Origin: Paracoccus rhizosphaerae
GTDB taxonomy: Bacteria; Pseudomonadota; Alphaproteobacteria; Rhodobacterales; Rhodobacteraceae
Length of the DNA stretch: 64,000 nt
NCBI RefSeq assembly: GCF_026162645.1
Contig: NZ_JAOTBE010000005.1
Coordinates: forward strand, 50,622 to 114,621
Reading direction: 5' to 3'
The notes below the pieces were generated by a model, which searched no databases, had not been told where the DNA came from, and worked only from the letters and a program-made list of their open reading frames with translations. Positions 8,187 to 16,670 of the stretch are shown in pieces. Every line of letters begins with the position of its first letter. Positions within the stretch are counted from its first letter, which is position 1. Both the position numbers and the translations under genes were made by a program.

Positions 8187-8804
8187 ATGCACAGACGCAA
8201 GACAGATATCGTGACCGTCACCGGCCTGGCCGCGCTGGCGATCGGCGCCGCCGCCGTGACGCGGCTGATGAACGAAACCCGCAACCGCCCTCCGGATAGC
8301 GCCCCCGGCCGCACCGCCAGGCAGTCGCGCTTCGGCGCATATATCGTCGCCGGGCGGACCGTGACCATCGACGCCCCCCGAGACCGCATCCACGCGATGT
8401 GGCGCGAACCCGAACAGCTGGCCCGCTTCATGCAGGACCTGCGTGCGGTCGAGCGTGGCCCCGGCGACCGGATGACTTGGGTCATCGCCACACCCGGCGG
8501 TGACGCCCGCATCGAGACGCGGCTGGTCGAGGACCGCCACGGCGAGGCACTGGCCTGGCGGTCGGTCGAGGGGTCGGACTTCGACATCGAGGCGAAGGTG
8601 CAACTGCGCGACGCCCCCGCCGGACGCGGCACCGAAGTCGAGGCCCATGTCGCCTGGCGCCCGCACTGGGGCATGGCCGGGCAATGGGCCGCCAAGCTGC
8701 GCCGCGCCGACCCCCGGACCCGTGGCCGTCACGAACTGAAGCGGCTGAAGATGCTGCTGGAGACCGGCGAGATCGCCACCAATGCCAACCAGAGGAACAC
8801 CTGA
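8187..8804 (+). CDS. SRPBCC (polyketide cyclase/dehydrase-like) membrane-anchored protein
   Basis: A 205-aa protein. The N-terminal hydrophobic helix (about residues 8-25, IVTVTGLAALAIGAAAV) is followed by a START/SRPBCC lipid-binding fold (about 52-175), shown by RTVTIDAPRDRIHAMWREPEQLARFM and the later VAWRPHWGM. Such domains bind hydrophobic ligands in a helix-grip cavity; this group, often next to Zn-alcohol dehydrogenases in stress islands, has no fixed substrate. Its stop codon overlaps the start of the alcohol dehydrogenase gene, implying coupled translation. Confidence 0.8.
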   Translation: MHRRKTDIVTVTGLAALAIGAAAVTRLMNETRNRPPDSAPGRTARQSRFGAYIVAGRTVTIDAPRDRIHAMWREPEQLARFMQDLRAVERGPGDRMTWVIATPGGDARIETRLVEDRHGEALAWRSVEGSDFDIEAKVQLRDAPAGRGTEVEAHVAWRPHWGMAGQWAAKLRRADPRTRGRHELKRLKMLLETGEIATNANQRNT

Positions 8805-9973
8805 TGCGCGCTCTTACTTGGCACGGCCGTCACGATGTGCGGGTCGAAAACGCCCCGGACCCCGAAATTGTCAACCCGCGCGACGCGATCATCGAGGTGA
8901 CATCGACCGCGATCTGCGGATCGGACCTGCACCTTTACGACGGCGTCATCCCCGGCGTCGCCAAGGGCGACATCCTGGGTCACGAGTTCATGGGCCGCGT
9001 GGTCGAAACCGGCCCGAAATCGACTTTGCAGAAGGGCCAGCGGGTCGTGGTGCCCTTCACGATCAGCTGCGGAAGCTGCTTCTTCTGCAAGGCCAGCCTC
9101 TATTCCGCCTGCGACAACTCGAATCCGGTCGAAAAGCAGGACGCGTCCGAGATGCTCTATGGCCACGCCATGAGCGGGCTGTTCGGCTATTCGCACCTGA
9201 CCGGCGGCTATCCCGGTGGTCAGGCGGAATATGTCCGCGTGCCGTTTTCAGACGTGGGACCGATCGTCGTGCCTGACGGGGTGCCCGACGAACAGGTGCT
9301 GTTCCTGTCAGACATCCTTCCGACCGGCTGGATGGCCGCTGAGAACTGCGACATCGAACCAGGTGACACGGTCGCGGTCTGGGGCTGCGGCCCTGTGGGA
9401 CTGTTTGCCGTGCAGTCGGCGCTGCTGATGGGCGCGGGCAAGGTCATCGCCATCGACCACTATCCGCACCGGCTGGACCTGGCGCGCAAGCTGGGGGCCG
9501 AGGTCATCGACTTCAAGCAGACCCACGTGCTCGAGGCACTGATGGAAATGTCGGGCGGTCTGGGTCCAGACGCTGTCATCGACGCCGTTGGCATGGAGAG
9601 CCACGGCTTTGCACCCGACAACCTGCTGGATTCCGCCAAGCAGCGCTTCGGCATGGGCGCCGACAGCGCGCATGCCCTGCGCATGGCGCTGATGGCGGTG
9701 CGCAAGGGCGGCCGCGTGTCTGTGCCGGGCGTCTATGGCGGCATGGCCGACAAGTTCCCGCTTGGCGCGCTGATGGAGAAGGGCCTGCAGATCCGCACCG
9801 GCCAGACCCATGTGCAACGCTATACGAAGGAGCTGATGCACCGGATCATGGAGGGAGAGATCGACACCACCTTCCTGATCTCTCACCGCCTGCCGCTCGA
9901 GGAGGCTGCGCGCGGCTATCGCAACTTCCACGACCAGCAGAACGAATGGACAAAAGTCGTGCTGACCCCCTGA
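8804..9973 (+). CDS. Zinc-dependent alcohol dehydrogenase (glutathione-independent formaldehyde dehydrogenase-like)
   Basis: A 389-aa medium-chain dehydrogenase. Catalytic-zinc motifs are CGSDLHLYDG and GHEFMGRVVETG. The four structural-zinc cysteines are present in CGSCFFCKASLYSACD. The NAD-binding motif is VWGCGPVGLFAVQ. Length and the insert after the structural zinc fit the family of Zn-dependent dehydrogenases related to formaldehyde dehydrogenases and YdjJ/threonine dehydrogenases. The start overlaps the stop of the SRPBCC gene. Probable role: detoxification of aldehydes or oxidation of alcohols under stress. The substrate is not visible. Confidence 0.87.
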   Translation: MRALTWHGRHDVRVENAPDPEIVNPRDAIIEVTSTAICGSDLHLYDGVIPGVAKGDILGHEFMGRVVETGPKSTLQKGQRVVVPFTISCGSCFFCKASLYSACDNSNPVEKQDASEMLYGHAMSGLFGYSHLTGGYPGGQAEYVRVPFSDVGPIVVPDGVPDEQVLFLSDILPTGWMAAENCDIEPGDTVAVWGCGPVGLFAVQSALLMGAGKVIAIDHYPHRLDLARKLGAEVIDFKQTHVLEALMEMSGGLGPDAVIDAVGMESHGFAPDNLLDSAKQRFGMGADSAHALRMALMAVRKGGRVSVPGVYGGMADKFPLGALMEKGLQIRTGQTHVQRYTKELMHRIMEGEIDTTFLISHRLPLEEAARGYRNFHDQQNEWTKVVLTP

Positions 9974-9977
9974 TCCG

Positions 9978-10002
9978 GGAACATTGCCGCGCCCTGCCGG
10001 TT
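9978..10002 (+). promoter_or_regulatory. EcfG-type promoter for small-protein/ferritin-like operon
   Basis: GGAAC (9978-9982), 16 bases, GGTT (9999-10002), 4 bases after the alcohol dehydrogenase stop and 27 bases before the next start codon, which has AAAGGAG. Confidence 0.75.
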
Positions 10003-10028
10003 CTGGGGACATCCGAAAGGAGACCAAC

Positions 10029-10325
10029 ATGGCACATGCAGACAGGAAGGGCTTCGGCCCCGGACAGCAGGACCAGGCGAAAGGCGACGGGACCGGCGGA
10101 CTTGCCCCCGCCGACCCCGGCACGCGCCTGCCCCAAGAACCGCTGTCGAACCGCGACACCTCGCGCCATTCCGACCAGCGCGGGCTGGATTCGGCCCATG
10201 TCCAGAACGAACAGGGCCGTTCCAACGTCGACAACCACGGCCCCGGCCGGGGCGAACCCGGCGCGGTGGCCGACAAGGACAAGCTGGCCGACGAACGCCC
10301 GAACGACCGCAAGGACGAGGCATGA
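10029..10325 (+). CDS. Small, highly hydrophilic, probably disordered protein
   Basis: A 98-aa protein not recognised. It is rich in Gly, Asp, Pro, Asn and Gln, with no hydrophobic core or Cys, and recalls hydrophilin-type desiccation proteins in composition only. AAAGGAG stands before the ATG. Its stop overlaps the next start (ATGA). An EcfG-type promoter is 27 bases upstream. It is the first gene of a three-gene stress operon ending in a ferritin-like protein. Confidence 0.72.
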   Translation: MAHADRKGFGPGQQDQAKGDGTGGLAPADPGTRLPQEPLSNRDTSRHSDQRGLDSAHVQNEQGRSNVDNHGPGRGEPGAVADKDKLADERPNDRKDEA

Positions 10326-10519
10326 GCAACAAGCATCCGAAGACCGACGAACCCACCGACAAGGATCTGCGCGAGGATCCGGGCATCGGACGTTCGAAGG
10401 GCGCCGACCGCAAGGACCCGCCCATTGAGGGCGACAACACATTTGAAGGCGACGTCGCCAATGACACTACGCCGCAAGGGGGCGTCGATCCCTCTCAGCG
10501 CGGCCGCACCAACAAGTAA
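10322..10519 (+). CDS. 65-aa hydrophilic protein
   Basis: Not recognised. It is Lys/Asp/Gly/Pro-rich (NKHPKTDEPTDKDLREDPG at the N-terminus, ending RGRTNK) and without predicted ordered core, membrane segment or Cys. Start and stop overlap with the preceding gene supports real translation. It probably belongs with the preceding protein to the class of small hydrophilic stress proteins. Confidence 0.65.
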   Translation: MSNKHPKTDEPTDKDLREDPGIGRSKGADRKDPPIEGDNTFEGDVANDTTPQGGVDPSQRGRTNK

Positions 10520-10532
10520 GGAAGGACCTCTG

Positions 10533-10982
10533 ATGGCCACCACCGTAGGAACCGAAAACACCATTCAGGACCTGGTCAAGAACCTGATCCTGCTCGAACG
10601 CGACGCCATCGCCGCCTACGAGACGACGATCGAGAAGCTGTCCGACAGCACCATCGCCAGCCAGATCGAGAGCTTTCGCCAAGACCACCTCCAGCACCTG
10701 GACGTGCTGAACGAGATGGCTGCCGAGACCGGGGCCGAAGCCCCCTTGGAAGGCGACATGAAGCAGATGCTGACAACCGGCAAGGTCACCTTGGCCGGGA
10801 TGATGGGCGACAGCGCCATCCTCAAGGCCATGAAGACCAACGAGGATGACACCGTCACCGCCTATGACCGCGCAGCCGCGCATCGCGATGCCATCCCGAA
10901 GTCGAAGGCGTTCTTCGAAAAAGCGCTGGCCGACGAACGTCGTCACCGCGAATGGATGGAGCGGACGGCGGAAGCGCTCTGA
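10533..10982 (+). CDS. Ferritin-like four-helix protein (DUF2383/PA2169-like)
   Basis: A 149-aa protein. Four helices carry Glu/His pairs typical of diiron or ferritin-like bundles: LLERDAIAAYE (about residue 22), FRQDHLQHLD (about 50), TNEDDTVTAYDRA and ADERRHREWM (about 138). Family members are linked to stress resistance; iron binding has not been generally shown. GGAAGGACCTCTG precedes the ATG. It is the last gene of the operon from the promoter at 9978 and is followed by a strong terminator. Confidence 0.82.
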   Translation: MATTVGTENTIQDLVKNLILLERDAIAAYETTIEKLSDSTIASQIESFRQDHLQHLDVLNEMAAETGAEAPLEGDMKQMLTTGKVTLAGMMGDSAILKAMKTNEDDTVTAYDRAAAHRDAIPKSKAFFEKALADERRHREWMERTAEAL

Positions 10983-11002
10983 TCTGTCTGGACAGATGAC
11001 GA

Positions 11003-11031
11003 AGCCGGCGCCATTGCGGCGCCGGCTTTTT
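11003..11031 (+). terminator. Rho-independent terminator
   Basis: The 10-base perfect stem AGCCGGCGCC / GGCGCCGGCT has a 5-base loop and runs into TTTTT. A smaller inverted repeat (ATCTGTC, 2-base loop, GACAGAT) lies just upstream at 10982-10997. It ends the ferritin-like operon and may also serve the convergent MscS gene. Confidence 0.85.
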
Positions 11032-11055
11032 CATGGGCAGCGCAAGCTGCGCTGG

Positions 11056-12114
11056 TCAGCCGTCCGCTTGCAGAAACGCAGGCGCCTTCTCGGTTTCGAC
11101 AGTGGCGCGGGTACGTGGCAGCGCCGCCTTCTGTTCGGACTGCAGATAGGCCAGCAGCCTTTCCCGGATCTCGCAGCGCAGGTCGAAGGCGCGGCCGGCG
11201 TTGCGAGCGCTGGCCAGAACGCGAACCTCGACCACGCTTTCGCGGAAGTCGGTGACCTGCAGCACGAAGGTCTCTCCGTTCCACAGGGGCGATGCGCGGA
11301 CGATCCGTTCGGCCTCGGCCCGCAAGTCTGGGATCGATACGTCGTAATCGACATAAAGCATCACCACCCCGATCAGCGTCGCGTCGCTGCGGGTCCAGTT
11401 CTGGAACGGCGTCTCCATGAAATAATTCAGCGGCACGATCAGCCGGCGCTTGTCCCAGATGCGGACGACGACATAGGTCGCGGTGATCTCCTCGACATTG
11501 CCCCATTCGCCCTCGACGATGACGGCGTCATCGATGCGGATGGGCTGCGTCAGGGCCAGCTGGATGCCCGCCAGAAGGTTGCGCAGGACCGGCTGCAGCG
11601 CCAGACCGACAACGATGCCCGCCGCCCCGGCCGAGGCCAGCAGGCTGACGCCGTATTGCCGCACGCCGTCGATGGTCATCAGCGCCGCGCTGAGGCCGAT
11701 GGCAAAGATCAGCACATCACCCACGCGGTGGAGGATGCGCGTCTGTGTCACATGCTTGCGCGCGATCAGGTTGTCCTCGACATCCAGTCGGAAGCGGCGC
11801 AGGTGCAGCGCCATCCAGATGTCCAGGGCCGCACGGAACATCATCGTGACGCAGGCGATGAAGGCCAGCAGCAGCAGGTGACGCAGCAGCGCCGTTTCGG
11901 GCCAAGGCAGCGGTACGGCGTTCGAGGCGACCGAGACCGCCACGATGATCAGGGCCAGCTGGACCGCGCCACGGGTGCGGGCCAGAAGCGGACGCCAGAA
12001 GCCGCCGTTATGGGCCACCACGCGCAGCGCCACGCGCTGGATCACCATAAAGGCCAGCCAGGCCACGACAAGCGCAAGGGCGAAGACAAGGGCGGTCTCG
12101 GTCCAGCGGGTCAT
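11056..12114 (-). CDS. Small-conductance mechanosensitive channel (MscS family)
   Basis: A 352-aa inner-membrane protein with about four transmembrane helices in the first 160 residues. The pore-lining helix and beta domain follow (SLLASAGAAGIVVGLALQPVLRNLLAGIQLALTQ as separate helices, then IDDAVIVEGEWGNVEEI and RLIVPLNYF), then a C-terminal vestibule domain. It releases solutes during osmotic downshock. GGAG is 5 bases before the chosen ATG (12112-12114); the longer open frame upstream lacks membrane character. An EcfG-type promoter is 53 bases upstream, in keeping with osmotic-stress control. Confidence 0.88.
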   Translation of the reverse strand: MTRWTETALVFALALVVAWLAFMVIQRVALRVVAHNGGFWRPLLARTRGAVQLALIIVAVSVASNAVPLPWPETALLRHLLLLAFIACVTMMFRAALDIWMALHLRRFRLDVEDNLIARKHVTQTRILHRVGDVLIFAIGLSAALMTIDGVRQYGVSLLASAGAAGIVVGLALQPVLRNLLAGIQLALTQPIRIDDAVIVEGEWGNVEEITATYVVVRIWDKRRLIVPLNYFMETPFQNWTRSDATLIGVVMLYVDYDVSIPDLRAEAERIVRASPLWNGETFVLQVTDFRESVVEVRVLASARNAGRAFDLRCEIRERLLAYLQSEQKAALPRTRATVETEKAPAFLQADG

Positions 12115-12166
12115 GCAAACTCCATTCTTGGTGTCAGGTCGGGGCCGCGCAGCCCCTCGGGGGTCG

Positions 12167-12191
12167 AACAACCCTTGCCCCGTCAGGTTCC
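12167..12191 (-). promoter_or_regulatory. EcfG-type promoter for MscS gene
   Basis: On the minus strand, GGAAC (12191-12187), 16 bases, TGTT (12170-12167). Confidence 0.6.
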
Positions 12192-12278
12192 ACGGACCGG
12201 ACGCATCCACCGGCAGCGGCCGATGCCCGCCGGGTTGCGACATTCCTGCATGGCCGGGCTGCAGGACAGGGGGATGTC

Positions 12279-12303
12279 GGAACATTCGCCACCTCCAGCG
12301 CTT
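12279..12303 (+). promoter_or_regulatory. Weak EcfG-type promoter candidate for NADH dehydrogenase gene
   Basis: GGAAC (12279-12283), 16 bases, GCTT (12300-12303). The -10 element lacks the central G of GTT, so this is the weakest of the series. The gene start is 54 bases downstream. Confidence 0.35.
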
Positions 12304-12356
12304 GGGTCAAGGCAGGGGCGGCAGCCACAAGGCAACGCGGATGGAAAGGCAGAACG

Positions 12357-13676
12357 ATGACAGCCCACCACGAGCAGCATGACATCGCCACCTGGACGAC
12401 CGACGTGCTGGTGATCGGCGCGGGTTTCGCCGGGCTGGAGGTCGCGCGTGCCTTGGGCCGGGCCGGCATCCCAGCAATTATCGTGGACCGGCGCAACCAT
12501 CACCTGTTCCAGCCGCTGCTCTACCAGGTGGCGACGGCGTCGCTGTCGGCTACTGACGTGGCCGAGCCGGTGCGCCAGATCCTTCGACGCCACCGGTCGG
12601 TGCAGGTGATCCTGGGCGAGGTCGAACAGGTCGACGCGACGCTCTGCCGCGCGCGCCTGGGCGGCGGAGAGCTGATCGCGTACCGGCATCTCGTCCTGGC
12701 GCCCGGATCGGGGCACAGCTATTTCGGCCATGACGATTGGGCGGCGCATGCGCCCGGCCTGAAATCGATCGAGGACGCCCGCAGCATCCGGTCACGCCTG
12801 CTGGTGGCCTTCGAACGCGCCGAACGCTGCACCGATCCCGACGAAAAGCGCCGCCTGCTGACCTTCGCGATCATCGGCGCCGGTCCAACCGGAGTCGAGC
12901 TTGCGGGCTCGATCTCGGAACTGGGGCGGCGGACACTGGCGCGAGAGTTTCGTACCATCGACCCGGCCGCCATCCGCATCCTGCTGATCGAGGCGGGGCC
13001 ACGCATCCTGGCGGGTTTTCCCGACGACATGGCCGCCTATGCCAGCGACAGCCTGGAATGTCGCGGCGTCGAGATCCGGACCGGAACACCCGTCAGCGAT
13101 ATCGGTCCCGAACATGTCGAGCTGGACGACGAAAGCCTCGATGTCGGTTTGATCATCTGGGCCGCGGGGGTTCGGCCCTCGCCCCTGGCGGCGCAGGTTG
13201 CCGAGACGGATCGCGGCGGCCGGGCCATCGTCGACGCGCGGCTGATGGTCCCAGGCCTCGACAACGTCTTCGTGCTGGGCGACGCGGCCGCCTGCCCCGA
13301 TGCCGAGGGAAACCCCCTTCCCGGCCTGGCGCAGGTCGCGCAGCAGCAGGGCCGCCACCTAGGGCCGGCGCTGGTCGCGCATATCCGCGATGGCCACCCC
13401 CTGCCCGAGTTCCGCTATCGCAGCCGGGGCAACACCGCGATCATCGCCCGCCATGCCGCCATTTTCCACCACGGTCGCTTGAAGCTGCGGGGGTGGATTG
13501 CTTGGGCAGGCTGGGCGCTGATCCATGTCTATCTGCTGGTTGGGTTCCAGCACCGCGTGCTGGTCTCGGCGCAGTGGCTCTCGCGTTATCTCACCGGATA
13601 TCGCGGCGCCCGCGTCATAGACGAAGAGGTCGCGGAAAAGGCACCGCTGCGCGCGGGGCCGAGTTCCGACGCCTGA
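12357..13676 (+). CDS. Type II NADH dehydrogenase (FAD-dependent)
   Basis: A 439-aa membrane-associated flavoprotein that passes electrons from NADH to quinone without proton pumping. FAD site VIGAGFAGLEVARALG (about residue 18), NADH site IIGAGPTGVELAGSI (about 168) and the second FAD motif VFVLGDAAACPD (about 303) are all present. The C-terminal amphipathic stretch (LRGWIAWAGWALIHVYLLVGF as the membrane contact) is typical. Placement between stress genes suggests a role in respiration under stress. The divergent upstream region contains the MscS promoter and a weak EcfG-like motif. Confidence 0.9.
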   Translation: MTAHHEQHDIATWTTDVLVIGAGFAGLEVARALGRAGIPAIIVDRRNHHLFQPLLYQVATASLSATDVAEPVRQILRRHRSVQVILGEVEQVDATLCRARLGGGELIAYRHLVLAPGSGHSYFGHDDWAAHAPGLKSIEDARSIRSRLLVAFERAERCTDPDEKRRLLTFAIIGAGPTGVELAGSISELGRRTLAREFRTIDPAAIRILLIEAGPRILAGFPDDMAAYASDSLECRGVEIRTGTPVSDIGPEHVELDDESLDVGLIIWAAGVRPSPLAAQVAETDRGGRAIVDARLMVPGLDNVFVLGDAAACPDAEGNPLPGLAQVAQQQGRHLGPALVAHIRDGHPLPEFRYRSRGNTAIIARHAAIFHHGRLKLRGWIAWAGWALIHVYLLVGFQHRVLVSAQWLSRYLTGYRGARVIDEEVAEKAPLRAGPSSDA

Positions 13677-13842
13677 TCCGACGGCGGCGCCAAGGAGCCC
13701 TGCTGCCTCCGCGACGCCCGTTGGATCAAGCATCCGGCTTGTCGATGCATAAGTGCTGCGGGCCAAGGCTCGCGCGAGAGGGCGACCAGGCCGGGGATGG
13801 AAGACCGCTCACCGGCCAGGGTCCGGTGGCGCGTCTGTGATG

Positions 13843-14616
13843 TCACTCGTCCTGCGGCTTTGCCATCTTGCGGTGCAAGCCCGCCAGGACCGCTTTCGGC
13901 GTGATGTGCGACATCGCCGCCTGCGCCTTGTTCTTCCAGCCCGAAACGACCTCGGGCCGGCCCGACATCAGCGCCTCATAGCCAGCGCGCGCGACCATCT
14001 CGGGGTCGTCCTTCGGCCCCTGCCCCACCGGTGTGTCGCACATCCCGGCGCGCTGGAAGAACTGCGTCTCGGTCGGGCCGGGTTCAAGACAGGTGACGGT
14101 CACACCGGTGCCCTCAAGCTCTCGGGCCAGCGCTGCCGCCAGCGAATTCACATAGGCCTTGGTCGCGTTGTAGACCGCCTGGAAGGTGCCCGGCATGTTG
14201 CCGGCGATCGATCCTGTCATCAGGATGCGGCCGGACCCGCGGCGCACCATGCGCCCTGCGATCTCATGCGTCAGCATCGTCGTGCCGAGGACGTTGGTGC
14301 CCAGCACCTTCAGGATGTCATCGGGGTCCTGTTCCAGGAAGGACCGACCCAACCCGCGGCCGGCATTGGCGAAGAACAGGTCGGGGCAGCGCGGTCCCAG
14401 CCGGTCCAGCAGGGCATCGACGCCCTCCTGCATCGACAGGTCGGCTGACAGCGTCTCGATCGCGACGCCGGTCTTGGACAGATCGTCCATGCGGGTGATG
14501 CCGCTGTCGTCAGAGACGATCAGCAGGTCGTGGCCATCCTCGGCCGCCAGCTGCGCCAGACAGCGCCCAATGCCGGTCGATCCGCCGGTGACAAGCGCAA
14601 ACCTGTCCTGTGTCAT
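13843..14616 (-). CDS. Short-chain dehydrogenase/reductase
   Basis: A 257-aa SDR. Cofactor motif TGGSTGIGRC (residues 10-19), NAG segment FANAGRGLG and active site YNATK near residue 150; Ser is in MTGSIAG. The PGPTETQFF motif after the active site is typical of the DltE/YqjQ-like branch. AGGA lies 6 bases before the ATG. It lies 75 bases downstream of Mn-catalase on the same strand, separated by a perfect palindrome, and may be partly co-transcribed with it. Substrate unknown. Confidence 0.85.
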   Translation of the reverse strand: MTQDRFALVTGGSTGIGRCLAQLAAEDGHDLLIVSDDSGITRMDDLSKTGVAIETLSADLSMQEGVDALLDRLGPRCPDLFFANAGRGLGRSFLEQDPDDILKVLGTNVLGTTMLTHEIAGRMVRRGSGRILMTGSIAGNMPGTFQAVYNATKAYVNSLAAALARELEGTGVTVTCLEPGPTETQFFQRAGMCDTPVGQGPKDDPEMVARAGYEALMSGRPEVVSGWKNKAQAAMSHITPKAVLAGLHRKMAKPQDE

Positions 14617-14653
14617 GCCGTGTCCTCACTTGGTCGCCTGTGGCGCGGAGACA

Positions 14654-14673
14654 CCGGCGGGACGTCCCGCCGG
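14654..14673. repeat. Perfect 20-base palindrome between Mn-catalase and SDR genes
   Basis: Arms CCGGCGGGAC and GTCCCGCCGG meet without a loop. There is no T run, so it is either an attenuating hairpin within the transcript or a protein-binding site. Confidence 0.5.
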
Positions 14674-14690
14674 CGCCGGTCGTCAAGCCC

Positions 14691-15515
14691 TCAGATCTGT
14701 TGGGACTGGGCGCCGCTCTTCGGCTTGGCCTTGCCGAGGTTCGGCTCGTCGCCCAGCGGCTTGAAGACGCGGGTCGTGAATTCGCCCTTGCCGTCCATCG
14801 AAGTCCCCTTGGACCAGCGGCCCTGCGCGGGTTCGCTGCCGTCCGCCTGGAAACCCAGATAGGCATAGCTGAATTCCTGCGTCTCCATGTCCTGCGGGAA
14901 GCTGTTCGGGATCGGGAAGTTGCCTTCCGCGCCGCCCAACTCCTCCAGCGCGGCCATGAACTGGTTCTGGTGCATGGTATCGCGGGCGATCAGATAGGCC
15001 AGCATGTCCTTCATGCCGGGGTCGTTCGTCATGTTGTAAAGCCGCACGGCCAGCGTCCGGCCCGTCGATTCCGCCGTCACGTTCGCGGTCATGTCGGCGG
15101 CGATGTTGCCGCTGGCATAGATGTGGGACATGTCGAAGGGCACGCCGTCGCTGTCCACCGGCATGGCCGACAGCCCGGCCGACAGAAGGTTCTTGAGGTT
15201 CATGCCCCCCAGCACCGCGCCGTTGATCGGATCGCCGGCCGCTTCCTCCTGCATGCTCAGGGGCGCCCCTTCCAGGTTCAGGGCGACGGCGGTGGCCAGC
15301 ATCTCGATATGGCCCAGTTCCTCGGCGGCGGTGTTCATCAGAAGGTCGCGGAACTTGTTGTTGCCGCGGGCACCGCAGGCTTGGAAGAAGTACTGCATCG
15401 CGACCCGGACCTCGCCCTCGATGCCGCCGATGGCCTGCTGAAGGGCGCGGGCGAACAGCGGGTTCGGCGTTTCGACGCGGACCGGATATTGCAGCTTGTT
15501 GTCGGTATAGAACAT
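14691..15515 (-). CDS. Manganese (non-haem) catalase
   Basis: A 274-aa dimanganese catalase that converts hydrogen peroxide to water and oxygen. The ferritin-like four-helix domain carries the metal ligands: E in GGIEGEVRVAMQYFFQ (about residue 32-40), E-x2-H in NTAAEELGHIEM (about 69), and E/H in VTAESTGR and IARDTMHQNQF. The C-terminal strand-rich lid (WSKGTSMDGKGEF) is typical. The ATG at 15513-15515 begins MFYTDNKLQYPV, the usual family start. An EcfG-type promoter lies about 100 bases upstream, inside the end of the preceding gene. Confidence 0.93.
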   Translation of the reverse strand: MFYTDNKLQYPVRVETPNPLFARALQQAIGGIEGEVRVAMQYFFQACGARGNNKFRDLLMNTAAEELGHIEMLATAVALNLEGAPLSMQEEAAGDPINGAVLGGMNLKNLLSAGLSAMPVDSDGVPFDMSHIYASGNIAADMTANVTAESTGRTLAVRLYNMTNDPGMKDMLAYLIARDTMHQNQFMAALEELGGAEGNFPIPNSFPQDMETQEFSYAYLGFQADGSEPAQGRWSKGTSMDGKGEFTTRVFKPLGDEPNLGKAKPKSGAQSQQI

Positions 15516-15602
15516 GGGTGACCTCGATTGTGGCGATCTACGGCGGGCCGCCCCGGACGGGCAGGACCGCAACGCCCCTCCCGGCACGCCGTCCGGTCGG
15601 GG

Positions 15603-16670
15603 TCATCGGGCGGCTGAACCGGCCAGAGCCGGCTTTGTTCCAGCCGCGCCCGCCTTGCGGTAGATGTCGTCCAGAACCCCCGCCAGCACGGTCAGCCGGC
15701 AGGCCTCGGGGTCGAAGCCAGCGCCCTGGCGCAGACGCCCCGCCCAGTCCGCCCCCGCGCGGCCGCCCCAGTCGTCCGGCGGCGCCACCAGCTGGGCCGA
15801 GGACGTGCCGCGGTGATGCCATGCGCCGAAGTCGAAGAACGACCCGTCCACATTCGCCACCGTTCCGCCGCCCTGCGTGCCGAAGGCGTCCATGCCGATC
15901 ACCGCATCTCGCCCGGCCGGAAGGTTCCAGGAACAGGCCAGTCGCACGACCGTGCCCTGCGGCAGCTCCAGCGTGGCCAGCACGAAGTCCTCGACCACAT
16001 GCGGATCGTCCGGCAGGGGCTGGCCGCCCGCGCGCGCATGGGCGGACACGCAGGTCGCGCGATCCGCGTCCAGCGCCCAAAGCGCCATGTCCACCAGATG
16101 GATGCCCAGGTCGATCAGGCAGCCACCGCCCGACAGCCTGCGGTCGCGGAACCAAGGCTTGTCCGGGCCATAGGCGTTGTGGAAGGTCAGGTCGACCGCG
16201 TGGACCTGACCAAGTTCACCGCGCCGGATCAGGTCGCGCAGCGCGATGAAAGCCCGCGCGTGGCGATAGCTCAGATCCGTCGCCAGCAGCCGGTCCGCCC
16301 GACGCGCGGCCTGAACGACGGCGTCGGTTTCCGCCGCATCGCGGCCCAAGGGCTTCTGGCAGAAGACCGCCGCCCCGGCCTCCAGCGCCTCGATCGACTG
16401 CGCCGCATGGAGGGCCGAGGGCGTGGCGATCACCACTCCGTCCGGCTTCTGGTCCAGCAGCGCACGCAGGTCGTCCCCGGTGGCCGCGTCGGGCGCAAGC
16501 TCTGCCGCGGCGGCGACGGCGGCCGGATCAGGGTCGGCCACTGCCGCGATCTCGATGTCGCCGGCCTCGGCCATGGCCTGCATCCGGTGCCGACCGATCC
16601 AGCCAAGGCCCAGGAAGGCGATGCGCGGACGGGTCAGGGTGGCGGGGCGGGTGCGCGTATTCAGTTGCAT
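15603..16670 (-). CDS. Gfo/Idh/MocA-family oxidoreductase
   Basis: A 355-aa NAD(P)-dependent sugar or cyclitol dehydrogenase. N-terminal Rossmann motif FLGLGWIGRH (about residue 19). The family EKP motif appears as QKP in VFCQKPLGRD. The C-terminal alpha/beta domain contains the usual GGGCLIDLGIHLVD block with catalytic-region D and H. Its start overlaps the end of the zinc alcohol dehydrogenase gene, so both are translated together, and their divergence from the glycan operon suggests they make or modify a sugar for it. The substrate cannot be read from the sequence. Confidence 0.87.
   Translation of the reverse strand: MQLNTRTRPATLTRPRIAFLGLGWIGRHRMQAMAEAGDIEIAAVADPDPAAVAAAAELAPDAATGDDLRALLDQKPDGVVIATPSALHAAQSIEALEAGAAVFCQKPLGRDAAETDAVVQAARRADRLLATDLSYRHARAFIALRDLIRRGELGQVHAVDLTFHNAYGPDKPWFRDRRLSGGGCLIDLGIHLVDMALWALDADRATCVSAHARAGGQPLPDDPHVVEDFVLATLELPQGTVVRLACSWNLPAGRDAVIGMDAFGTQGGGTVANVDGSFFDFGAWHHRGTSSAQLVAPPDDWGGRAGADWAGRLRQGAGFDPEACRLTVLAGVLDDIYRKAGAAGTKPALAGSAAR
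15617..15641 (-). promoter_or_regulatory. EcfG-type promoter for Mn-catalase, inside upstream gene
   Basis: On the minus strand, GGAAC (15641-15637), 16 bases, GGTT (15620-15617). It lies in the last codons of the Gfo/Idh gene and about 100 bases before the catalase start. Confidence 0.6.
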
